A stretch of DNA of 64,000 nt from Bordetella petrii (GCF_000067205.1 NC_010170.1:3534001-3598000), one strand, 5' to 3'. Positions 47,331-56,979 are shown, counted from the stretch's first letter. Made by a program: numbers and translations. Notes: a model not told the origin generated them from the sequence alone.

Positions 47331-49421
47331 CTAGGCAAACAGCTTGCGCACGCGCTGCGCCACGTCGATGCGCGGCGCCGATTCGGCGGGTGGGCGGCCT
47401 CGGCCGTGCGGCAGCTCGGGCGGCGCGGGCAGCATCTCGAACAGCGGCACCAGCGCGTCCGGGATGAAACGCGTGCGCGACCCGTATACATGACGGTCGC
47501 CCAGGCCGGTCTGCTGGTGCACATAGAAGCGCTGCGGCACCACCAGCTGCAGGCTTTCTTTGGCGCGCGTCATGGCCACGTACAGCAGGCGCCGTTCTTC
47601 TTCGATTTCCTCGGCCGTGCCAGTGCTCATGTCGGATGGAATACAGCCATCGACGACGTTCAGCACATACACCGCTTTCCATTCCTGGCCCTTGGCCGAA
47701 TGAATGGTGGACAGGATCATGTAGTCTTCGTCGCGCAGCGGCGGGCCCGATTCGGCGCTGGTGGCGTCCGGCGGGTCCAGCGTCAGTTCGGTCAGGAAGC
47801 GTTCGCGGCTGGCGTACCCGGCTGCGATGCGCGCCAGCTGGTCGAGGTCGGCCTTGCGCACGCGCGCGTCGTCGTACAGGCGTTCGAGCTGCGGCGCATA
47901 CCAGCGCAACGCCAGGTCCAGGTCGGCTGGCCATTGCAGGCCCGGCGCGCGCAGGGCGGCATAAGTTTGTGCAAAGGCTTCCCAATCGGCCTTGGCCGCC
48001 GCGCCCGGCTTGAAGTCGCGCAGCGCCGCCAGCGGCTCGGGAGCGTCGGCCAGCGCATCCATCAGGCGCCCCGCGATGGCCGGCCCGATGCCGGGCAGCA
48101 GCTGCGCGGCGCGAAACCCGGCCAGCCGCCCGCGCGGGTTCTCGGCCCAGCGCAGCAACGACAGCACGTCTTTGATGTGGGCGGCTTCCAGGAAACGCAG
48201 CCCGCCGAATTTCACGAACGGGATATTGCGGCGGGTGAGCTCGAGTTCGAGCGCGGCGCTGTGGTGCGACGCGCGGAACAAGGCTGCCTGCGACTTCAGC
48301 GTGGCGCCGGCTTCGCGCTGCGCCAGCACCTGGTCGGCCACCCAGCGCGCCTGCCCGGCCTCGTCGCTTACGGTTACCAGCGCGGGCCGGTTCGACGACG
48401 CGCGGTCGGTCCAGAGATTCTTGGTGTAGCGCTCGGCGGCCAGCCCGATGACGGCGTTGGACGCATCCAGGATGGGCTGGGTGGAACGATAGTTGCGCTC
48501 CAGCGTGATCACGTGCGCGGGCCGCGCGAACTGGCCGGGAAAATCCAGAATGTTGCGCACGGTGGCGGCGCGGAACGAATAAATAGACTGCGCGTCGTCG
48601 CCCACCACGGTCAGGCCCTGGCCGTCGGGTTTCATGGCCAGCAGGATGGCCGACTGCAGGCGGTTGGTGTCCTGGTATTCGTCGACCAGCACGTGGTCAA
48701 AGCGCGCCCCGATCTCCCGGGCCAGCACTTCGTCTTGCATCATCTCTGACCAATACAGCAGCAGGTCGTCGTAATCGAGCACCTGCTGGTCCTGCTTGGC
48801 CTGCACATAGGCGCCGAACAGGCCCTTCAGCGCGTCTTCCCATTGGGCGCACCACGGAAAGGCCTGCTTCAGGACATCGGCCAACGGAGCCTGGCTGTTG
48901 ATCACCCGCGAGTAAATGGCCAGGCAGGTGCCCTTGAGCGGGAACCGCTCAGCGGTGGCCGACAGGCCCCTTTCGTGCCGCACCATGCCCATCAGGTCTT
49001 CGGCGTCGCCCCGGTCATGGATGGTGAAGCTTTCCGACAGGCCGATGCGGGTGGCGCAGTCGCGCAGCAACCGGGCGCCAATGCCGTGGAAGGTGCCGGC
49101 CCACGGCAGCGCGGGCGCCTGCTGGGTGGCATGCAGCTTCATCACGCGGCGCAGCACCATGCCCACGCGGCGCTCCATTTCCTGGGCGGCGCGGCGCGAG
49201 AAGGTCAGCAGCAACATGCGCTGCGGGTCGGCGCCGTTCAGGATCAGGTGGGCAACCCGGTGGGCCAGCGTACTGGTTTTGCCCGAGCCGGCGCCCGCAA
49301 TGACCAGCAGCGCGGGCGCATCGGGCTGGCCCACGCCGAATTCGGCGGCAGCCCGCTGCGCGGGGTTGAGCTCGGACAGGTAGTCGGCGGGATCGGGACG
49401 GGAATGCGGGGGGGCGGACAT
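47331..49421 (-). CDS. UvrD/Rep-type ATP-dependent DNA helicase
   Basis: This 696-residue superfamily 1A helicase has motif I GAGSGKTSTL, motif Ia LTFSRRAAQEM, motif II VDEYQDTN, motif III GDDAQSIYSF, motif IV LERNYRS, motif V ILSTIHSAKGQEW and motif VI LLYVAMTRAKESL. The protein is related to UvrD/PcrA/Rep but lacks the long C-terminus of UvrD. It may act in replication or repair. The ATG at 49421 (MSAPPHSRPD) is chosen; an in-frame ATG at 49454 lies near the DUF72 gene. It is divergent from the DUF72 gene by 77 bp. Confidence 0.93.
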   Translation of the reverse strand: MSAPPHSRPDPADYLSELNPAQRAAAEFGVGQPDAPALLVIAGAGSGKTSTLAHRVAHLILNGADPQRMLLLTFSRRAAQEMERRVGMVLRRVMKLHATQQAPALPWAGTFHGIGARLLRDCATRIGLSESFTIHDRGDAEDLMGMVRHERGLSATAERFPLKGTCLAIYSRVINSQAPLADVLKQAFPWCAQWEDALKGLFGAYVQAKQDQQVLDYDDLLLYWSEMMQDEVLAREIGARFDHVLVDEYQDTNRLQSAILLAMKPDGQGLTVVGDDAQSIYSFRAATVRNILDFPGQFARPAHVITLERNYRSTQPILDASNAVIGLAAERYTKNLWTDRASSNRPALVTVSDEAGQARWVADQVLAQREAGATLKSQAALFRASHHSAALELELTRRNIPFVKFGGLRFLEAAHIKDVLSLLRWAENPRGRLAGFRAAQLLPGIGPAIAGRLMDALADAPEPLAALRDFKPGAAAKADWEAFAQTYAALRAPGLQWPADLDLALRWYAPQLERLYDDARVRKADLDQLARIAAGYASRERFLTELTLDPPDATSAESGPPLRDEDYMILSTIHSAKGQEWKAVYVLNVVDGCIPSDMSTGTAEEIEEERRLLYVAMTRAKESLQLVVPQRFYVHQQTGLGDRHVYGSRTRFIPDALVPLFEMLPAPPELPHGRGRPPAESAPRIDVAQRVRKLFA

Positions 49422-49498
49422 GGCGGACCGTAGCGGTAAATACTGTATATTCATCCAGACTATAACGGAACTGGCCCGTCGCCGTCGCCCGCCCCGCC

Positions 49499-50455
49499 AT
49501 GCCCATCCTGACCGGCACCGCTTCCTGGACCGACCCCACTCTGCTGGCCTGCGGCCGCTTCTATCCGCCGCAGGCGCGCACGCCCGAGTCGCGCCTGCGC
49601 CACTACGCCAGCCTGTTTCCGCTGGCCGAAGTCGACGCTACTTACTACGGGCTGCCAAGCGGGCACATGGCGCACCTGTGGTCCACCCGCACACCGGACG
49701 ATTTCGTCTTCAATATCAAGGCGTTCCGCCTGTTCACCGGGCATCCGGCGCCGCTGCGCGCACTGCCGGCCGACATCCGGCGCGAGCTGGGCGGCGCGGA
49801 CGACGAGGCCTGCAACCCGGCCGGCCCGAACGGCGGCTCGGCCAGGCCGCGGCACCCGGCCCGGGCCGAGCCCGCCGTGTTCTACAACCAATTACCCACC
49901 GACCTGCTGGATGAGCTGTGGCGGCGCTTCCTGGTGGCGCTGGAACCCCTGCGCCTGGCCGGCAAGCTGGGCGCCGTGCATTTCCAGTTCGCACCCTGGG
50001 TGCAATGTGATGCGCGCGGCCACGCCCTGGTGAGCGCATGCGCGCGCCGCATGCAGGAACACCTGATGGCCGCCGAATTCCGCCATCGCAGCTGGTTCGA
50101 CGGCACCGCCCGCAGCGCCGCCACGCTGGACTTCGAACGCGACCTGGGCGTGGTGCACACCATCGTCGACGCGCCGCAAGGCTTCGACAACACCGTGCCC
50201 GCCATATGGGAGGCCACCCACCCCGAACTGGCCGTCCTGCGCCTGCACGGCCGCAACGCGGCCGCCTGGAACCGCATGAGCGGCGCCTCGTCGGGGCGCT
50301 TCCAGTACGAATACACGCCGGCCGAACTGGCCGAACTGGCCGAGCGGCTCAAGCGCCTGGCCCAGCGCGTGCGCAATGCACACGCGGTGCTGAACACCAA
50401 CTACCAGGACCAGGGCATGCGCAACGCCGCCGGACTGGCGGCCGCCTTGAAGTAA
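49499..50455 (+). CDS. DUF72 (YecE-like) protein
   Basis: This 318-residue TIM-barrel family protein of unknown function matches DUF72. It starts MPILTGTASWTDPTLLACGRFYP and has EVDATYYGLPS, VFNIKAFRLFTGH and FRHRSWFD motifs. A Gly/Ala/Pro-rich insertion sits at about residues 100-120. The family is found throughout bacteria with no settled activity. It is divergent from the helicase and convergent with the MocR regulator. Confidence 0.9.
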   Translation: MPILTGTASWTDPTLLACGRFYPPQARTPESRLRHYASLFPLAEVDATYYGLPSGHMAHLWSTRTPDDFVFNIKAFRLFTGHPAPLRALPADIRRELGGADDEACNPAGPNGGSARPRHPARAEPAVFYNQLPTDLLDELWRRFLVALEPLRLAGKLGAVHFQFAPWVQCDARGHALVSACARRMQEHLMAAEFRHRSWFDGTARSAATLDFERDLGVVHTIVDAPQGFDNTVPAIWEATHPELAVLRLHGRNAAAWNRMSGASSGRFQYEYTPAELAELAERLKRLAQRVRNAHAVLNTNYQDQGMRNAAGLAAALK

Positions 50456-50470
50456 AGGCCGGCCGTGCCG

Positions 50471-51961
50471 CTAGGCGCGGCGCCGCGCCACGGCGGCCAG
50501 GCTGTCCAGCACCGTTTCGAACTTGCGCGCGATGTCGCTTTCGGGCACGCAGGCGTAGCCCAGCAACAGCCCCGGCCGGCTGGGCGTGCCGGTGGCGTAG
50601 TAACGCGACAGCGGCCGAGTCAGCACGCCGCGCACGCGCGCTTCTTCAACCACGCGTTCATCGTCCATATCGTCGGGCAGGTTCAGCACCAGGTGCAGCC
50701 CCGCATCGCTGGAATCGCGATGCAGCCAGCCTTCGCCCAGGCGGCGTTCGATCAGGTTGACCAGCATCGCGCGCCGCCGCGCGTACAGCATGCGCATGCG
50801 GCGGATGTGGGCGGCGTAGTGGCCTTCGGCAATGAACGTGGCCAGCGCCGCGTGCGTCATCAAGTGGCCTTCGCGGTAAAGCTCGGCATGCGCGGCCTGG
50901 AACGCCCGGGCCAGCCCCTTGGGCAGCACCAGGTAGCCGATCCGCAGCCCCGGATACAGCGTCTTGCTGAACGTGCCCAGGTAGATCACGGGCGCATCGG
51001 GCTCCAGCCCCTGCAGCGACGCGATCGGCCGGCCCGAGAAACGGAATTCGCTGTCGTAGTCGTCTTCGATGATCCAGCTGCCCCAGGTGCGCGCCATGGC
51101 CAGCAATTGCCGGCGCCGCGCCAGCGACATCACCGACCCCAGCGGATACTGGTGCGATGGCGTCACGAACACGAAGCGGGGCGGCGCGCCCTCGGGCTGG
51201 GCGGGCAGCTGCATGCCCTCATCGTCGACCGGCTGGTGGACGATGCTGATGCCGTTGGCCGCCAGCACGGTGCGCGCGCCCCAGTAGCCCGGGTTTTCCA
51301 CCCACGCCACATCGCCCGGGTCGCCCAGGATGCGCGTGGCCAGGTCGATGGCCTGGTGCGAGCCTTCCACGATGATGATCTGCTCGGGTTCGCAATCGAT
51401 GGAGCGCGTGACCGCCAGGTGCTGGGCCAGCGCCTCGCGCAGCGCCGGCAACCCGCCGCCGTACGAATAGCTGAGCATGGCCGGCGTGGGGTTGCGCCAC
51501 AATGCGCCCAGGATGCGGCCGAACTTCTTGTGCGGAAATTCAGTGACGTCAGGCACCCCGGGCATGAAGGCGCCCCACTGATATGGAGATGCCGAGGCCT
51601 CGTCGACAATGTGCGAGCCGCGCGCCGATAAAGACGCGCCGGGCTGTGCCGCGGCGGCGTGCCGCCGGCCGCGTCCGCTGGCCAGGTAAGCGTCGGGAAC
51701 GGAGTCGGTGACGAAGGTGCCATTGCCCTGGCGGCTATAGGTGTAGCCTTCGGCCAGCAACTGGCCGTACACGTGCACCACCGTGTTGCGCGCGATGCCC
51801 AGTTCGGCCGCCAGGTCGCGCGAGGCGGGCAGCCGCGTGCCGGCGGCGATGGCGCCATCCAGGATGGCTTCGCGGATGCCGCGGTACAGACGCTTGTTCA
51901 TCGGCCCGTCGGAGGGCTCGCCCAGCCGCAGTTGCAGCAGGTCGCCGGCAAGGGTACGCAA
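50471..51961 (-). CDS. MocR/GabR-type regulator (GntR HTH fused to aminotransferase fold)
   Basis: This 496-residue protein has a GntR winged helix at residues about 20-90 (LYRGIREAILDGAIAAGTRL, ELGIARNTVVHVYGQLL). A class I aminotransferase-like domain follows, with a PLP Lys in GTFSKTLYPGLRIGYL. GabR of Bacillus activates gabTD in response to GABA and PLP. Divergent placement next to gabT-gabD suggests the same role here. The start is TTG at 51961, just after an in-frame stop; the next ATG (51901) would leave the HTH almost intact. Confidence 0.93.
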   Translation of the reverse strand: MRTLAGDLLQLRLGEPSDGPMNKRLYRGIREAILDGAIAAGTRLPASRDLAAELGIARNTVVHVYGQLLAEGYTYSRQGNGTFVTDSVPDAYLASGRGRRHAAAAQPGASLSARGSHIVDEASASPYQWGAFMPGVPDVTEFPHKKFGRILGALWRNPTPAMLSYSYGGGLPALREALAQHLAVTRSIDCEPEQIIIVEGSHQAIDLATRILGDPGDVAWVENPGYWGARTVLAANGISIVHQPVDDEGMQLPAQPEGAPPRFVFVTPSHQYPLGSVMSLARRRQLLAMARTWGSWIIEDDYDSEFRFSGRPIASLQGLEPDAPVIYLGTFSKTLYPGLRIGYLVLPKGLARAFQAAHAELYREGHLMTHAALATFIAEGHYAAHIRRMRMLYARRRAMLVNLIERRLGEGWLHRDSSDAGLHLVLNLPDDMDDERVVEEARVRGVLTRPLSRYYATGTPSRPGLLLGYACVPESDIARKFETVLDSLAAVARRRA

Positions 51962-51962
51962 T

Positions 51963-51992
51963 TGGTTCTACCAGTTTTGCCAGAGTGGTTCT
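51963..51992. promoter_or_regulatory. Direct repeat TGGTTCT in the mocR-gabT spacer
   Basis: TGGTTCT occurs at 51963-51969 and 51986-51992, 23 bp apart (about two helical turns), in the same orientation. MocR regulators bind spaced direct repeats. A CATTAAATAAA stretch follows toward gabT. Operator role is inferred. Confidence 0.45.
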
Positions 51993-52104
51993 TATCAATG
52001 GGGCCATCTTAGCATTAAATAAACCCTGGACAGGCGCCGCCCACGGCGGCGCCGGCGCTTCCCGCCGCGCCCGCGGCGCCCTCTTGTTTGCCATCGAGGC
52101 TGAA

Positions 52105-53370
52105 ATGCAGAACCGAGACTTGAATACCCGCCGTTCGCTGGCCACGCCGCGCGGCGTGGGCGTGATGTGCGACCTGTACGCCGTGCGCGCGGAAAACGCG
52201 ACACTGTGGGATAGCACCGGCAAGGAATACATCGACTTCGCCGGCGGCATCGCCGTGCTGAACACCGGCCACCGCCATCCCAAGGTGAAGGCCGCCGTGG
52301 CCGAACAGCTCGAGGCCTTCACGCACACGGCCTACCAGATCGTGCCGTACGAAAGCTACGTGGCGCTGGCCGAGCGCATCAACGCCCTGGCGCCCATCGA
52401 CGGCCTGAAAAAGACCGCCTTCTTCACGACCGGCGTCGAAGCGGTCGAGAACGCCGTGAAAATCGCGCGCGCCTACACCGGCCGCTCGGGCGTGGTGGCG
52501 TTCACGGGCTCGTTCCATGGCCGCACCATGCTGGGCATGGCGCTCACCGGCAAAGTGGCGCCCTACAAACTCGCCTTCGGCCCCATGCCCGGCGACATCT
52601 ATCACGTGCCCTTCCCCAACGGCACGCAAGACATCAGCGTGGCCGACTCGCTCAAGGCGCTCGACCTGCTGTTCAAGTCGGACATCGATCCCCAGCGCGT
52701 GGCGGCCATCATCATCGAGCCGGTGCAGGGCGAAGGCGGCTTCAACATCACGCCGCCCGAGTTGATGACGGCGCTGCGCAAGGTCTGCGACGAGCACGGC
52801 ATCATGCTGATCGCCGACGAAGTGCAGACCGGCTTCGCGCGCACCGGCAAGCTGTTCGCCATGCAGCACCACGGCGTGCAGGCCGACCTGATCACCATGG
52901 CCAAGAGCCTGGGCGGCGGCTTCCCCATCTCGGGCGTGGTGGGCCGCGCCGAAGTCATGGACGGTCCGGCCCCGGGCGGCCTGGGCGGCACGTATGCCGG
53001 CAACCCGCTGGCGGTCGCCGCCGCGCATGCGGTGCTGGACGTCATCGAAGAAGAACAGCTGTGCGCCCGCGCCGAGCAACTGGGCCGGCGCCTGCAAGAC
53101 CACCTGAACAAGCTGCGCCCGCGCTGCCCGGCCATTGCCGACGTGCGCGGCCTCGGTTCGATGGTGGCGTTGGAATTGAACGACCCGGCCACCGGAAAGC
53201 CCGACGCGGCGGCGGTCAAGCGCGTGCAGGATGAGGCAATTCAACGCGGCCTGATTTTGCTAAGCTGCGGTGTATACGGAAACGTATTGCGCTTCCTGTA
53301 TCCCTTGACCATCCCTGACGCTCAATTCGCCCAGGCGCTCGACATCCTCGCCGATGTCCTGACCGCCTGA
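52105..53370 (+). CDS. gabT: 4-aminobutyrate aminotransferase GabT
   Basis: This 421-residue class III PLP aminotransferase transfers the GABA amino group to 2-oxoglutarate, giving succinate semialdehyde. Motifs are FFTTGVEAVENAVKIAR, SFHGRTMLGMALTG, the PLP-binding ADEVQTGFARTG and the Lys in ITMAKSLGGGFPISG. GAGG precedes the ATG at 52105. The frame extends to 51985 within the control region. It lies 98 bp before gabD. Confidence 0.96.
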   Translation: MQNRDLNTRRSLATPRGVGVMCDLYAVRAENATLWDSTGKEYIDFAGGIAVLNTGHRHPKVKAAVAEQLEAFTHTAYQIVPYESYVALAERINALAPIDGLKKTAFFTTGVEAVENAVKIARAYTGRSGVVAFTGSFHGRTMLGMALTGKVAPYKLAFGPMPGDIYHVPFPNGTQDISVADSLKALDLLFKSDIDPQRVAAIIIEPVQGEGGFNITPPELMTALRKVCDEHGIMLIADEVQTGFARTGKLFAMQHHGVQADLITMAKSLGGGFPISGVVGRAEVMDGPAPGGLGGTYAGNPLAVAAAHAVLDVIEEEQLCARAEQLGRRLQDHLNKLRPRCPAIADVRGLGSMVALELNDPATGKPDAAAVKRVQDEAIQRGLILLSCGVYGNVLRFLYPLTIPDAQFAQALDILADVLTA

Positions 53371-53468
53371 CCCCGGCGATTCCGCCAGGATATCCGGCCG
53401 CGCGCGCCCACTGCGGGGCGCGCGCGGCCGGTTGGCCATTTCGCGCTTTCATATATCAAGGAGTCTTC

Positions 53469-54938
53469 ATGTCGCAATTGCCCCAACCGCTCAAGCGCGC
53501 CGAGCTGCTGCGCGACGCCTGCTACATCGACGGCAAATGGGTGGGCGCCAGCGGCGGCGCCACCATCCCCGTCGACAACCCGTCCACGGGCAAAACCATT
53601 GTGTCGGTGCCCAAGCTGGGCCGCAAGGAAACCGAACAGGCCATCGCCAGCGCCGAAGCCGCCCTGCCCGCCTGGGCGGCCAAGACGGGCAAGGAACGCG
53701 CCGCGATCCTGCTGAAATGGGCCCAGCTGATGATGGCCAACCAGCAAGACCTGGCCATCATCATGACCTCGGAACAAGGCAAACCGGTTACCGAAGCCGC
53801 CGGCGAAATCGCCTATGCCGCCTCGTTCCTGGAATGGTTTTCCGAAGAAGCCAAGCGCATCGACGGCGACGTGCTGCAAAGCCCCAAGGCCGGCCAGCGC
53901 CTGATGGTGTTGAAGCAGCCCATCGGCGTCACCGCCGCCATCACTCCGTGGAACTTCCCGGCCGCGATGATCACGCGCAAGGCCGGGCCGGCGCTGGCCG
54001 CCGGCTGCACCATGGTGGTCAAGCCGGCGCAACAGACGCCCCTGACCGCGCTGGCCCTGGCCGTGCTGGCCGAAGAAGCCGGCGTGCCGCCCGGCGTGTT
54101 TCACGTCATTACCGGCAGCTCGCGCGAGATCGGCGCGGCGCTGTGCGAAAGCGATGCCGTGCGCAAGCTGAGCTTCACCGGCTCGACCGAAGTGGGCCGC
54201 ACGCTGATGGAGCAGTGCGCCCCCACTATCAAAAAACTGTCGCTGGAACTGGGCGGCAATGCGCCTTTCATCGTGTTCAACGACGCCGACCTCGACCGCG
54301 CGGTCGACGGCATCCTGGCCTCGAAGTACCGCAACGCCGGCCAGACCTGCGTGTGCGCCAACCGCATCTACATCCAGTCGGGCGTGTACGAAGACGTGCT
54401 CAAGCGGCTGACCGCCAAGGTCGAGGCCATGAAAGTGGGCGACGGCTTTGCCGACGGCGTGACGCAAGGTCCGCTGATCGACAGCAACGCGGTGGCCAAG
54501 GTGCAGGAACACATCGCCGACGCCACCCAGCATGGCGCCAAGGTGGTAACCGGCGGCAAGCCGCACGCGCTGGGTGGCACGTTCTTCCAGCCCACCATCG
54601 TGCGCGACGTGACCCCGTCGATGCGCTTCGCCACCGAAGAAACCTTCGGCCCGGTGGCGCCGCTGTTCAAGTTCGAGACCGAAGAAGAAGTGCTCAAGCA
54701 GGCCAACAACACCATCTTCGGGCTCGCGGCCTACTTCTACACGCGCGACTACGCGCGCGTGTGGCGCGTATCCGAAGCGCTGGAATACGGCATCGTGGGC
54801 ATCAACACCGGCATCATCTCGAACGAGGTCGGTCCCTTCGGCGGCGTGAAGCAATCGGGCCTGGGCCGCGAAGGCTCGAAGTACGGCATCGAGGAATACC
54901 TCGAACTGAAGTACCTCTGCCTGGACCTGGGCGCCTGA
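53469..54938 (+). CDS. gabD: Succinate-semialdehyde dehydrogenase GabD
   Basis: This 489-residue aldehyde dehydrogenase oxidises succinate semialdehyde to succinate, completing GABA degradation to the TCA cycle. The catalytic Glu260 is in LSLELGGNAP and Cys294 in GQTCVCANR; WNFPAAMITRKAGPALAAG binds the cofactor. The Cys-Val-Cys pattern is typical of NADP-linked GabD. AAGGAG lies before the ATG. gabT and gabD are on the same strand and probably form an operon. Confidence 0.97.
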   Translation: MSQLPQPLKRAELLRDACYIDGKWVGASGGATIPVDNPSTGKTIVSVPKLGRKETEQAIASAEAALPAWAAKTGKERAAILLKWAQLMMANQQDLAIIMTSEQGKPVTEAAGEIAYAASFLEWFSEEAKRIDGDVLQSPKAGQRLMVLKQPIGVTAAITPWNFPAAMITRKAGPALAAGCTMVVKPAQQTPLTALALAVLAEEAGVPPGVFHVITGSSREIGAALCESDAVRKLSFTGSTEVGRTLMEQCAPTIKKLSLELGGNAPFIVFNDADLDRAVDGILASKYRNAGQTCVCANRIYIQSGVYEDVLKRLTAKVEAMKVGDGFADGVTQGPLIDSNAVAKVQEHIADATQHGAKVVTGGKPHALGGTFFQPTIVRDVTPSMRFATEETFGPVAPLFKFETEEEVLKQANNTIFGLAAYFYTRDYARVWRVSEALEYGIVGINTGIISNEVGPFGGVKQSGLGREGSKYGIEEYLELKYLCLDLGA

Positions 54939-54970
54939 CCCGGGCGGCATGGCGCAGCCATGCCCGGCAA

Positions 54971-55001
54971 GGTGCCTGACATCCTCCGGGTGTCGGGCAC
55001 C
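54971..55001 (+). terminator. Hairpin after gabD, copy of the GGTGCCTGACACC repeat
   Basis: A 14-bp stem (GGTGCCTGACATCC with GGGTGTCGGGCACC, two G-U pairs) around TCC lies 32 bp after the gabD stop. It is the third member of the dispersed repeat family. Confidence 0.6.
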
Positions 55002-55113
55002 GGCCGCGCTTCAGGCGCCTGTGCGCTCGAATTCCCCCTGAAGTCATTGTTCCTCCTTCAGGACACTGACATGCAAACATGCTAGATTTGCGGCTCTTCC
55101 CGACGAGTCCGGC

Positions 55114-55962
55114 ATGACCAAGACCTACACCCGCGAAGACACGCGGCGCATCGCCGCGATCCTGGCCGAAGCCGCGCAGGCCGAAGTCATGCCGCGCTTT
55201 CGCCGGCTCACGGCCGACGCCGTGCACACCAAGAGCTCGCCGCGCGATCTCGTCACCGACGCCGACGAGGCCGCCGAGCGCTTCATCGCGGCGCGCCTGG
55301 CCAAGCTGCACCCGGGCGCGATCATGGTGGGCGAAGAAGCCTCCACGCGTAATCCGGCGCTGCTCAACATGCTGGTCGACGCCGACCTGGCCTTTCTCAT
55401 CGATCCCATCGACGGCACCCGCAATTTCGTGGCGGGGCTGCCGCTGTTCGGCATGATGGTAGCGGTATGCCATCGCGGCGACGTGCTGGCCGGCGTCATC
55501 TACGACCCCGTCGCGCACGACTGGGCCATGGCGGTGCGCGGCGAAGGCGCCTGGTCCGAATCCGGCGACGGCACGCAAACGCCGCTGAAAGTGGCGCAGC
55601 CCGGCCCGCCCCACGAAATGGACGGCCTCATCGCCACCGGTTTCCTGCCCGAGCCGCTGCGCAGCACGGTCAATGGCAACCTGGCCACGCTGGGTTCGAC
55701 CGCCTCGCTGCGCTGCGCCGCGCACGAATACCGCATGGGGGCCAGCGGGCACTGTCATGTCATGCTGTACAACAAGCTCGATCCCTGGGACCACGCCGCC
55801 GGCTGGCTGCTGCACCGCGAAGCGGGCGGCTTCTCGGCCCACTTCGACGCCAGCCCCTACAAGCCCACCCACCGCACGGGCGGCCTGCTGTACGCGCCCG
55901 ACGTCGGCAGCTGGCATGCCGCCCGGCGCGCCCTGATGGGCGAGGACTTCCCCACCGCCTGA
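55114..55962 (+). CDS. Inositol monophosphatase family phosphatase
   Basis: This 282-residue metal-dependent phosphatase has the family motifs GEEAS, LIDPIDGTRNFVAGLPLFG and WDHAAGWLLHREAGG, which hold the Mg2+ and phosphate ligands. Similar bacterial enzymes act on inositol phosphates, histidinol phosphate or 3'-phosphoadenosine phosphates, and the sequence alone does not choose. It stands between gabD and a convergent sirtuin gene. No strong ribosome-binding site is seen at the ATG. Confidence 0.9.
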   Translation: MTKTYTREDTRRIAAILAEAAQAEVMPRFRRLTADAVHTKSSPRDLVTDADEAAERFIAARLAKLHPGAIMVGEEASTRNPALLNMLVDADLAFLIDPIDGTRNFVAGLPLFGMMVAVCHRGDVLAGVIYDPVAHDWAMAVRGEGAWSESGDGTQTPLKVAQPGPPHEMDGLIATGFLPEPLRSTVNGNLATLGSTASLRCAAHEYRMGASGHCHVMLYNKLDPWDHAAGWLLHREAGGFSAHFDASPYKPTHRTGGLLYAPDVGSWHAARRALMGEDFPTA

Positions 55963-56008
55963 AAGTCCATGCGGCCAATGCCTGCCCAGGCCACCGCGCG
56001 GGCGGCCG

Positions 56009-56031
56009 GTTTATCCCCAGTTTCTGTGGAC
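56009..56031. other. Pair of DnaA-box-like 9-mers
   Basis: TTATCCCCA (56009-56017) and TGTGGACAA (56023-56031) each differ by one base from a DnaA box and face each other across 5 nt. They lie in the 135-bp space after the phosphatase gene. They may be a chance match. Confidence 0.3.
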
Positions 56032-56060
56032 AACCCTATGGAAAGCTTGGGGTCATTTGC

Positions 56061-56098
56061 AAAAAAACCAATCGCGGCAAGCACTTGCTTATTGCGAT
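56061..56098 (-). terminator. Rho-independent terminator of the sirtuin gene
   Basis: On the minus strand the transcript folds into GCAAG/CTTGC inside an outer ATCGC/GCGAT stem, followed by seven T residues (56061-56067 on the plus strand are A). It begins at the sirtuin stop codon. Confidence 0.7.
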
Positions 56099-56979
56099 CA
56101 CGGTAGCGCGACAAAAGGACCATACAGCGCGTCCAGGGCATCGGCGCACGGCCGGGACACCTTCAGGGCGAACAGGTCGTCGGCGCGCGTGCGGCCCAGG
56201 TTCAGGGCCGCGACAGGCAGGCCGTCTTCGGCCGCCGCGCGCACATAGCGGTAGCCCGAATGCACCATCAATGACGAGCCCACCACCAGCACGGCATCCG
56301 CCTGCTCCAGCGCGGCGCGGGCCCGCGCCCCGCGCTCGGGCGGAATGCTTTCGCCGAAGAACACCACGTCGGGCTTGACGATGCCGCCGCAACGCGGACA
56401 GGCCGGCACCTCGAAGCTGGAAAAATCCACGCCTTCCAGGTCGGCGTCGCCGTCGGGCGCATCGGCGGCGTCCAGCTCGGCCCAGGCAGGATTGCGGCCC
56501 TCCAGCTCGGCCTGCCAGGCCGCGCGCGGTCCGCGCCAGTCGCAGCGCATGCAGCGCACTTCGTCCAGCCGGCCGTGCAAGTCCAGCACGTTACGGCTGC
56601 CGGCGGCCTGGTGCAGGCCGTCGACATTCTGCGTAACCAAAAGGCCAATGCAGCCCCGCGCTTCAAGATGCGCGAGCGCGCGATGCGCGGCGTTGGGTTG
56701 CACATTGCCGAAGCGGCGCCAGCCCACAGCGCTGCGCGCCCAGTAGCGCGCGCGCATATGGGCATGCCCCATGAACGACCGGAAATCAATGGGCGGCCTG
56801 CGCTTCCACTGGCCGTCGGCATCGCGGTAATCGGGAATGCCGGAGCCTGTGCTGCAGCCCGCGCCCGTCAGGACGAACAGGCGCGAATGGCGATCGATGA
56901 ATTCGCCCAGCGCCCGCAGATCCGCGGCGCCAGGCGCCGGAACCGCGGACGCCGCGCAGGCGCGGGCCGAAGCGTCCAT
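56098..56979 (-). CDS. Sir2-family NAD-dependent protein deacylase
   Basis: This 293-residue sirtuin shows NAD-binding GAGCSTGSGIPDYR, NVDGLHQAAGS and catalytic His in DLHGRLDEV. Four Cys in two CxxC pairs (CMRCDW and CPRCGG) bind zinc, and the GSSLMVHSGY and LNLGRT motifs follow. It removes acyl groups from lysine with NAD+. The ATG at 56979 is used; an in-frame TTG at 56988 is also possible. It starts about 17 bp after the cysE stop and may be co-transcribed. Confidence 0.92.
   Translation of the reverse strand: MDASARACAASAVPAPGAADLRALGEFIDRHSRLFVLTGAGCSTGSGIPDYRDADGQWKRRPPIDFRSFMGHAHMRARYWARSAVGWRRFGNVQPNAAHRALAHLEARGCIGLLVTQNVDGLHQAAGSRNVLDLHGRLDEVRCMRCDWRGPRAAWQAELEGRNPAWAELDAADAPDGDADLEGVDFSSFEVPACPRCGGIVKPDVVFFGESIPPERGARARAALEQADAVLVVGSSLMVHSGYRYVRAAAEDGLPVAALNLGRTRADDLFALKVSRPCADALDALYGPFVALP

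Noticed and set aside
51985..53370. Longer gabT starting at 51985
   Set aside because: The extra 40 codons cover the operator-like spacer, and GAGG before the ATG at 52105 marks a family-like start.
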